From assembly GCA_021800745.1 (NCBI GenBank), contig JAJYYS010000102.1, positions 1-5,782 on the forward strand: DNA of 5,782 nt, read 5' to 3'. Positions 1 through 4,779 of the stretch are shown in pieces (position 1 is the stretch's first letter; the number at the start of each line of letters is the position of its first letter). Under the pieces are notes generated by a model. It saw nothing but the letters and a program-made list of their open reading frames with translations, was not told the origin of the DNA and searched no databases. Origin of the DNA: a bacterium. Its GTDB lineage: Bacteria > SZUA-79 > Acidulodesulfobacterales > Acidulodesulfobacteraceae. The position numbers and the translations under genes are program-made.

Positions 1-1586
1 AGGCGGAACTTATTAATCAAATGAAAGATAAATTTATTGCCGGATGCAGAAAAAACGGAATAGAAGAGGTAAAATCCGAAAAGATTTTTTCCCTTATAGT
101 TAAATTCGGAGAATACGGTTTTAACAAATCCCACTCGACGGCATACGCATATATAGCATATATGACCGCCTACTTAAAAGCTAATTACAAGGAGCATTTT
201 ACGGCGGCTCTTTTATCCAGCGAAATGTCCAATACAGATAAGCTGGCAAAGATAATAAACGAGGCGAAGTCCGGAATTAATGCCTGCGAAATACTGCCTC
301 CGTCCGTTAACGAATCCGCGGAAAGGTTCGCGATAGTAAATACGGGCGCCGAAGGCGGTGAAAAGCTCGCTATCCGCACGGGGCTGGGAGCGGTTAAAAA
401 CGTGGGCAAAGCGGCGATAGATTCTATTTTGCAGACCCGCAAAGATAAAATATTTAAGGACTTATTCGATTTCTGTTCAAGGGTCGATACCCGGAAAGTC
501 AACAAAAGAACTATAGAAAATCTCATAAAAAGCGGGGCTTTGGATATCGCCGGAGAATCTAGAAAATGGATGCTGGATAATTTAGAAGCCGTAATGGAGG
601 AATCAGTCCGCAAAAGGGAAAAAGAAGATTCCGGACAGGTAGATTTATTCGCTTCCTTAGGAGAAAACGTTAATTACGCCCAAGGCAAAGACGAGTCTTA
701 TTTAAAGGTTTCGGGGGAAAAGGACGATAAAAAGTCGATACTCGCTTTCGAAAAAGAATCGCTCGGGTTTTATCTTTCGGGCCACCCGTTGGACGGTTAT
801 GAAGAAAAGATTAAACTTCTCTGCATAAAATCGGTTGCCGATATAGTATCGGAATATATAAACGGCCTGCGCAAAGGCGGTTCCGAGCGGCCGGACGTAC
901 CGCATAGCCGGTCCCGCGGCGCGGCCGATAAGGACAATATGTATAAAATGGCGGGAGTCATAAATCAGTTGAAAGTGCATAAAACGAGAAATAACGACAA
1001 GATGGCGTCGTTTATATTAAACGATAAGAACTCGAACGTCGAAGCCGTTTTTTTTCCTAAAAACTTTTTAAAATACGAAGAAATATTAGGAACGAATCAG
1101 CCCGTAATTTTGACGGGCAGAATCGATTTTTCGGGTCTGAATACGGCAGGAAATACCGGAGACGGAGTATCGGAACCTGCCGGTGCAGCCGGCGAAGACG
1201 CCCCGGAAAATGATGCGGCTCTTAACGGCAAAAATAAAACGGAAACCGGAAAGACGGAGTACGGCGCCGGTTATGACGACATGGATTTAGATATTAAAGT
1301 TATAGGAGAAAGCATCGAACTCTTAGACGAGGTTAAGGTAAAACGGCAGGCAAGGCAGGAAGATGAAGTGTGTATTATAGAAATAAACGAAAATGCGGCT
1401 TTCTTCGAAGCTGGAGAATTTAGAAATTTTCTTTCGGAGATCAAAAACAGCCTGTCCGATTCCAAGGGCAGTTCTAAAGTAATATTAAGAATGTCCGGAT
1501 ATAATATAGTGCTTAAAGAAAGTCTCGGGGTGGACAAGGCATTGCTGAAATCAAAATCCCTTCCGGACTATTTGAATATTATATAA
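1..1586 (+). CDS. dnaE: DNA polymerase III alpha subunit, C-terminal part (5' end outside window)
   Basis: This is the catalytic subunit of the replicative DNA polymerase, cut by the window edge; the first whole codon is at 3. About 527 residues are visible, close to the C-terminal 45% of an E. coli-sized DnaE. The segment opens with the end of the polymerase core (GYGFNKSHSTAYAYIAY, about 110-165), which closely matches the E. coli GFNKSHSAAYALVSY region. A helix-hairpin-helix segment follows (GLGAVKNVGKAAIDSI, about 378-430). The clamp-binding pentapeptide QVDLF is at 636-650 and corresponds to E. coli QADMF. The LGFYLSGHPLDGY motif is near 760-800. An OB fold (YKMAGVINQLKVHKTRN...) begins near 940, and the C-terminal domain ends at a TAA at 1584-1586. 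Two hydrophilic, low-complexity stretches stand out: one before the OB fold (about 870-935) and one inside it (about 1131-1283). The PHP and palm domains lie upstream. The identity is secure; domain borders are by eye. Confidence 0.97.
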   Translation, partial: AELINQMKDKFIAGCRKNGIEEVKSEKIFSLIVKFGEYGFNKSHSTAYAYIAYMTAYLKANYKEHFTAALLSSEMSNTDKLAKIINEAKSGINACEILPPSVNESAERFAIVNTGAEGGEKLAIRTGLGAVKNVGKAAIDSILQTRKDKIFKDLFDFCSRVDTRKVNKRTIENLIKSGALDIAGESRKWMLDNLEAVMEESVRKREKEDSGQVDLFASLGENVNYAQGKDESYLKVSGEKDDKKSILAFEKESLGFYLSGHPLDGYEEKIKLLCIKSVADIVSEYINGLRKGGSERPDVPHSRSRGAADKDNMYKMAGVINQLKVHKTRNNDKMASFILNDKNSNVEAVFFPKNFLKYEEILGTNQPVILTGRIDFSGLNTAGNTGDGVSEPAGAAGEDAPENDAALNGKNKTETGKTEYGAGYDDMDLDIKVIGESIELLDEVKVKRQARQEDEVCIIEINENAAFFEAGEFRNFLSEIKNSLSDSKGSSKVILRMSGYNIVLKESLGVDKALLKSKSLPDYLNII

Positions 1587-1599
1587 TCGGTGGTATAAT
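1572..1599 (+). promoter_or_regulatory. candidate sigma-70-type promoter upstream of accA
   Basis: A TTGAAT hexamer (1572-1577, 4 of 6 matches to TTGACA) is followed after 16 bases by a perfect TATAAT (1594-1599). The -35 box lies within the last codons of dnaE. Transcription would start near 1606 and leave a leader of about 60 bases before accA. The surroundings are AT-rich, so chance matches are likely; this is a sequence match only. Confidence 0.4.
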
Positions 1600-1633
1600 A
1601 AAAAACTGATACGTTTTTGGATAACTAAAATAC

Positions 1634-1639
1634 TATAAT
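1634..1639 (+). promoter_or_regulatory. second candidate -10 box upstream of accA
   Basis: This is a perfect TATAAT, 26 bases before the accA ATG, and would give a leader of roughly 20 bases. No good -35 hexamer sits at the right spacing (acgttt or neighbours), so support is weak. It could be an alternative start site to the box at 1594-1599 or a chance match in AT-rich DNA. Confidence 0.22.
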
Positions 1640-1665
1640 AGTAATATAAAACAAAATAAACATTT

Positions 1666-2628
1666 ATGGCCATACAGTATCTCGAATTTGAAAGACCTAT
1701 AATCGAACTCGAACAGAAGATAGAAGAGTTAAAGACGTTTAACCTTGGAGGCTTTACCAACGTAGATGAAGATATAAAGAATCTCGGAGCCAAAAAGGAT
1801 AAACTTACGAGGGATATATTTAAAAATATAAACAGTTGGCAGGTTACACAATTGTCGAGGCATCCTTTGAGGCCTTATACTATGGATTATATAGATTTAA
1901 TAGCCGAAAATTTTGTCGAACTCCACGGAGACAGGTTGTTTATGGACGATAAAGCCGTAGTCGGAGGATTCTGTTTTATTAAAGACGATGCCTCTGGTTA
2001 CAGGCAGAGGGCGCTTATAGTAGGACACCAGAAAGGGCGCAACACAAAAGATAAAATGTGCAGGAATTTCGGTATGCCCCATCCGGAAGGCTACAGAAAA
2101 GCGCAGAGGCTGTTTAAGCTCGCTGAAAAATACTCTATCCCGATAGTTACGCTGATAGACACGCCCGGCGCGTATCCGGGTTTAGGAGCGGAAGAAAGGG
2201 GGCAGTCGGAGGCGATAGCAAAAACAATATATACTTTATTGAATGTTTCCGTTCCCGTTATATCCGTAATAATAGGGGAAGGCGGAAGCGGAGGAGCGCT
2301 AGCCTTCGGAACCGGGAACAGAGTTTTGATGATGGAGTATTCGGTTTATTCGGTAATATCGCCCGAGGGATGTGCGTCTATCCTCTATAAAGATACTTCT
2401 AAAACCGAGGATGCCGCCAATTCTTTAAAACTTACGGCAAAAGACCTGTTAAACGATTCTAAAGTTATCGACGGCATTATACCCGAGCCTCTCGGCGGAG
2501 CGCACAGAGATATAAAACTAGCGTCGGAAAACCTGAAAAAAGCTATTCTGGAGAATATCGAAGAACTTAAAGAATACGGCGGAGAGGATTTAAGAAACGA
2601 AAGAATAAAAAAATTCGCTAATTATTAA
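1666..2628 (+). CDS. accA: acetyl-CoA carboxylase carboxyltransferase subunit alpha
   Basis: AccA pairs with AccD to form the carboxyltransferase that moves the carboxyl group from biotin on AccB to acetyl-CoA. This makes malonyl-CoA, the first committed step of fatty-acid synthesis in the cytoplasm. The 320 residues match the usual family length (about 315-325), so the gene is complete. Family motifs appear in order: the N-terminal coiled helix starting LEFERPIIELEQKI, SRHPLRPYTMDYI (64-76), ELHGDRLFMDDKAVVGG (85-101), GHQKGR (120-125), MPHPEGYRKA (137-146), DTPGAYPG (165-172), EERGQSEAIA (176-185) and the oxyanion-type glycine loop IGEGGSGGALA (203-213). PEPLGGAHRD follows near 273. The ATG at 1666 gives the expected N-terminus by comparison with E. 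coli AccA (NFLDFEQPIAELE). No Shine-Dalgarno sequence is visible before it; the upstream bases are A-rich. It lies 79 bases after dnaE, an arrangement also seen in E. coli. accD, accB and accC are not in the window. Confidence 0.98.
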   Translation: MAIQYLEFERPIIELEQKIEELKTFNLGGFTNVDEDIKNLGAKKDKLTRDIFKNINSWQVTQLSRHPLRPYTMDYIDLIAENFVELHGDRLFMDDKAVVGGFCFIKDDASGYRQRALIVGHQKGRNTKDKMCRNFGMPHPEGYRKAQRLFKLAEKYSIPIVTLIDTPGAYPGLGAEERGQSEAIAKTIYTLLNVSVPVISVIIGEGGSGGALAFGTGNRVLMMEYSVYSVISPEGCASILYKDTSKTEDAANSLKLTAKDLLNDSKVIDGIIPEPLGGAHRDIKLASENLKKAILENIEELKEYGGEDLRNERIKKFANY

Positions 2629-2697
2629 CTTAACTCATATTATGTATTTTTATTGCAGGATTAAAGTAAAGCTTAATATTAAATTATCTTTCTTAAG

Positions 2698-4506
2698 ATG
2701 GTAGAATATCCAGATATAGCATATTTTTTATCCAAGGACCTTATATCTAAAAATACAAGGGATGAAATTTACGAAAAAATTTCCGTTACAGCCTCGACTT
2801 TTATAAAAAGCGACCTCATAACCATATTTATGCTTAACGAGGACATCGAAAAGATAGTATGTGTTAAATATTATCAGGACGGTAAATTTATAAAAAAAGA
2901 TTTTGAGATAATGCTTGGAGAGGGATTGATAGGTTCGGTCATAGAGAACGGCGAACCGTTGGCCAGCGGCAATCTTAAATCCGACCTGTCCGACATATAT
3001 TACGAACTGGAAAGGCAGTTTACCGATATGTCGTCTATGTTGAGCGTTCCTATATATGCGGGGCCGCTCGTTTTGGGCGCTTTAAATATATACAGGAAGG
3101 ATACCCACGATTTTTCCGAAGAAGAAACCAAAGTCGCAAAATTCATAGCTATGATGGGAGGAATTTTCATATACAGCCTCACTTTATACGAAAACGCCAA
3201 CCTTTTATATTTAAGGCAGAAAGAGGAAAGCCAAAAAATCGCAAATCTTCTCGAAGTTTCCAAGCTTGTTTCGTCTTCGCTGGACCTTTCGAGCATTATA
3301 GACCATTCCGTAAAAAGATTGATTAATTTTACTAAAACAGATTCCGCTTTGGTGTATCTTAAGGATAAAGACAAAGAAGAAAGTAAATTTTGCTATGAAT
3401 TTTTTAACTGCAATATGACCGGATGCTCCATATTCGGAGGCAATATAAACTGCTACAATATGACCGGATTCGAGTGTCCGTTCGTGAAATGCCCTCCGGA
3501 ATCTAAAATATTGCAAAAATGTGTAAACTGCCCGTTTCTTAAAAATACGACACTGAAATTATTTAAGGATTATAATATGGAAGGTTCGTTTTACGGTCAC
3601 GAACTCATTAAATTAGAAGACTGCAAATGCTTAAAAGCATTAAGCTCGGATTATCCTACTATTAACTATTACGAGGGAAACAGCGCGGCTCATAACGATA
3701 ATGCCTGCGGCTGCCACTTCAAAGATATTCCGAAACAGACGTTTATCGGGATACCTGTTAAAACGGATAAGGATTTCCTGGGGTTAATTTTTCTTTTCGG
3801 CAAAAAACGGACGGATTACTCGGTCGAAACTGTAGATTTCATATCCAATATTTCAAACATAATTTCCGTCGCGGCATATAATGCGCAGACGCTGAATTAT
3901 ATCGAAGAAGAACATTTTGAAACTATAAGTTCTATATCGGAGGCTATAGAAGCCAGAGACACATATACCAGGACCCACGGCGACAGGCTCATAGATTACG
4001 GGGTAGCGGTGGCAAAAGAACTCGGATTAAGAGATAATGAAATAAAAAATATCAGATATGCGGCGGCAATGCACGACGTCGGAAAAATAGGCATAAAAGA
4101 TTCCATATTAAATAAACAGGGAAAACTGACCGACGAAGAATATAAAGAGATTAAAAAACATCCCGAAATAGGCTATAACATGCTTAAAAAAATAAAATTT
4201 TTAAGCCACATAGCAAACGACGTTCTGCACCATCAGGAAAGATACGACGGCAAAGGCTATCCTGCCGGACTTTCCGGAGAAGATATACCGGTAGCTTCAA
4301 GGATAATAGCGGTCGTGGATACTTTCGACGCTATGACCACCGACAGGCCATATAGGAAGGCTCTTCCGGTAGATACGGCCTTGAATGAGATTAAGAAAAA
4401 TTCCGGAACCCAGTTCGACCCGAAAGTCGTAGAGGCGTTTTTGAAAGCTGTAAAATCGGGGGGGGGGAGGGTAGATATTTATCCTCTTATTAAAACAGAA
4501 AAATAG
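2698..4506 (+). CDS. GAF-GAF-HD-GYP signalling protein, probable cyclic-di-GMP phosphodiesterase
   Basis: This is a 602-residue protein with no signal peptide or membrane span, so probably cytoplasmic. GAF 1 spans about residues 20-165 (GEGLIGSVIENGEPL; SVPI...VLGALNIYRKD..FSEEE). A linker helix follows, then GAF 2 (about 180-395; IANLLEVSKLVSSSLDLSSIIDHSV, resuming at TFIGIPVKTDKDFLGLIFLFGK). GAF 2 is split by a cysteine-rich insertion with cysteines at 232, 238, 243, 252, 260, 265, 275, 278, 309, 311, 337 and 339. The C-terminal HD-GYP domain (about 405-590) has EARDTYTRTHGDR (418-430), the HD pair H459-D460 in AAMHDVGKIG, H488, HHQERYDGKGYP (511-522) and VVDTFDAMTTDRPYR (539-553). Such domains hydrolyse cyclic-di-GMP, here presumably controlled by the GAF input; the ligand is unknown. 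Aligned on the glutamate, the second His of canonical HHExxDGxGYP is Gln513. The 69-base gap after accA has no clear promoter, terminator or Shine-Dalgarno site, so the start is only probable. A G10 run lies just past the domain. Confidence 0.93.
   Translation: MVEYPDIAYFLSKDLISKNTRDEIYEKISVTASTFIKSDLITIFMLNEDIEKIVCVKYYQDGKFIKKDFEIMLGEGLIGSVIENGEPLASGNLKSDLSDIYYELERQFTDMSSMLSVPIYAGPLVLGALNIYRKDTHDFSEEETKVAKFIAMMGGIFIYSLTLYENANLLYLRQKEESQKIANLLEVSKLVSSSLDLSSIIDHSVKRLINFTKTDSALVYLKDKDKEESKFCYEFFNCNMTGCSIFGGNINCYNMTGFECPFVKCPPESKILQKCVNCPFLKNTTLKLFKDYNMEGSFYGHELIKLEDCKCLKALSSDYPTINYYEGNSAAHNDNACGCHFKDIPKQTFIGIPVKTDKDFLGLIFLFGKKRTDYSVETVDFISNISNIISVAAYNAQTLNYIEEEHFETISSISEAIEARDTYTRTHGDRLIDYGVAVAKELGLRDNEIKNIRYAAAMHDVGKIGIKDSILNKQGKLTDEEYKEIKKHPEIGYNMLKKIKFLSHIANDVLHHQERYDGKGYPAGLSGEDIPVASRIIAVVDTFDAMTTDRPYRKALPVDTALNEIKKNSGTQFDPKVVEAFLKAVKSGGGRVDIYPLIKTEK
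3411..3469 (+). repeat. short in-frame direct repeat inside the cysteine-rich GAF insertion
   Basis: The 14-base sequence CAATATGACCGGAT occurs at 3411-3424 and again at 3456-3469. The copies are 45 bases (15 codons) apart and in the same frame, so the peptide NMTG appears twice. The first copy follows Cys238 and the second follows Cys252-Tyr253. It may be the trace of a small internal duplication that multiplied cysteine-bearing segments, or a coincidence of similar codons. Confidence 0.6.
4458..4467 (+). repeat. homopolymer run of ten G near the 3' end of the HD-GYP gene
   Basis: Ten consecutive G bases encode the end of a Ser codon and three Gly codons (KSGGGR) just after the HD-GYP domain. 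Losing one G would end the protein at a TAG within five codons of the tract. Gaining one would give a different short tail ending about 12 codons on. Either change alters only the last dozen or so residues and leaves the domain whole, so effects on function may be small. Such tracts are prone to replication slippage and to sequencing or assembly error. Confidence 0.85.
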
Positions 4507-4512
4507 ATATAA

Positions 4513-4603
4513 AAAAGGTGTCAGATTTATTTATTTATTTAGTATCGCTTTCTGCATATAACCGATTTATTGTCCGAAAATAAATAGGAATCTGGCACCT
4601 TTT
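4513..4603. repeat. palindromic repeat element (91 bp, imperfect inverted repeat)
   Basis: The arms AAAAGGTGTCAGATT (4513-4527) and AATCTGGCACCTTTT (4589-4603) pair over 15 positions with one G:U wobble. After a two-base GG bulge, nine more A:T pairs follow (4528-4536 with 4578-4586), for a 24-bp stem around a 41-base loop. The left arm runs into four tandem TTTA units (4526-4541). It lies seven bases after the HD-GYP stop codon. Because the stem ends in CCTTTT on one side and AAAAGG on the other, it could act as a two-way transcription terminator. The shape resembles mobile non-autonomous palindromes (REP or MITE-like, for example those mobilised by RAYT transposases), but no transposase is present and this is inference. 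Confidence 0.7.
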
Positions 4604-4735
4604 CGAGATTGCTTCGCTGCGCTCGCAATGACTGCATATTGCCATCATTGCGAGCATATCTTTGACTGCGTTTATAAAACCATGGTTTTATGCAGGCAAA
4701 GATGGGGCTGGGTCCAGCGAAGCTCGCCAATCTCG
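4604..4735. repeat. nested palindromic repeat element of the CATTGCGAG/GCGAAGCAATCTCG type
   Basis: The outer arms CGAGATTGCTTCGCTG (4604-4619) and CAGCGAAG + CAATCTCG (4715-4722, 4728-4735) pair over 16 bp with a five-base CTCGC bulge. Inside, GCTCGCAATGA (4621-4631) and TCATTGCGAGC (4645-4655) form a perfect 11-bp hairpin with a 13-base loop. A second hairpin (4658-4703) completes a three-way-junction layout. The units match a dispersed repeat I recognise from many proteobacterial and rickettsial genomes, whose spurious translation reads SLRAQRSNL; that peptide appears here on the - strand. The element starts at the base after the preceding palindrome and ends 44 bases before cobQ. It is visibly richer in G and C than its surroundings. 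Confidence 0.75.
4658..4703. repeat. inner palindromic hairpin inserted in one arm of the repeat
   Basis: The core ATAAAACCATGGTTTTAT (4674-4691) is a perfect 18-base palindrome. It is flanked by TGC/GCA pairs next to a GTTT bulge, and by ATCTTTG (4658-4664) pairing with CAAAGAT (4697-4703). The segment 4656-4714 replaces a single base of the expected repeat sequence between TCATTGCGAGC and CAGCGAAG. It therefore looks like a short palindromic insertion into an older repeat copy, or a longer variant of the family. Confidence 0.65.
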
Positions 4736-4779
4736 CTTTGTAGGGCGCGTAATTTCGAATATTTTTTAACGGCTATCAT

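Noticed and set aside
185..613. 142-residue open frame antisense to dnaE
   Set aside because: The opposite strand encodes conserved DnaE motifs across this stretch; the antisense product has no recognisable features. The other antisense frames over accA, the HD-GYP gene and cobQ fail for the same reason.
1601..1618. Possible terminator hairpin AAAAAC-TGATAC-GTTTTT after dnaE
   Set aside because: The stem is only six pairs with a single G:C pair, too weak for an intrinsic terminator.
2653..2682. Possible promoter TTGCAG-18-TATTAA before the HD-GYP gene
   Set aside because: There are only 3 and 4 matches to the consensus hexamers, in very AT-rich DNA; not distinguishable from chance.
3697..3720. 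Heme-binding CxxCH motif near ACGCHF in the HD-GYP protein
   Set aside because: The spacing is CxCH, not CxxCH, and the protein has no signal peptide for periplasmic cytochrome maturation.
4539..4730. 63-residue open frame on the - strand
   Set aside because: It is a translation of the palindromic repeats; the SLRAQRSNL peptide is the usual spurious product of this repeat family, and no start signal is visible.
4507..4779. CRISPR array, tRNA or riboswitch in the repeat-rich gap
   Set aside because: The repeats are inverted rather than regularly spaced direct repeats, there is no tRNA-like arm set or anticodon loop, and no B12 box is seen.
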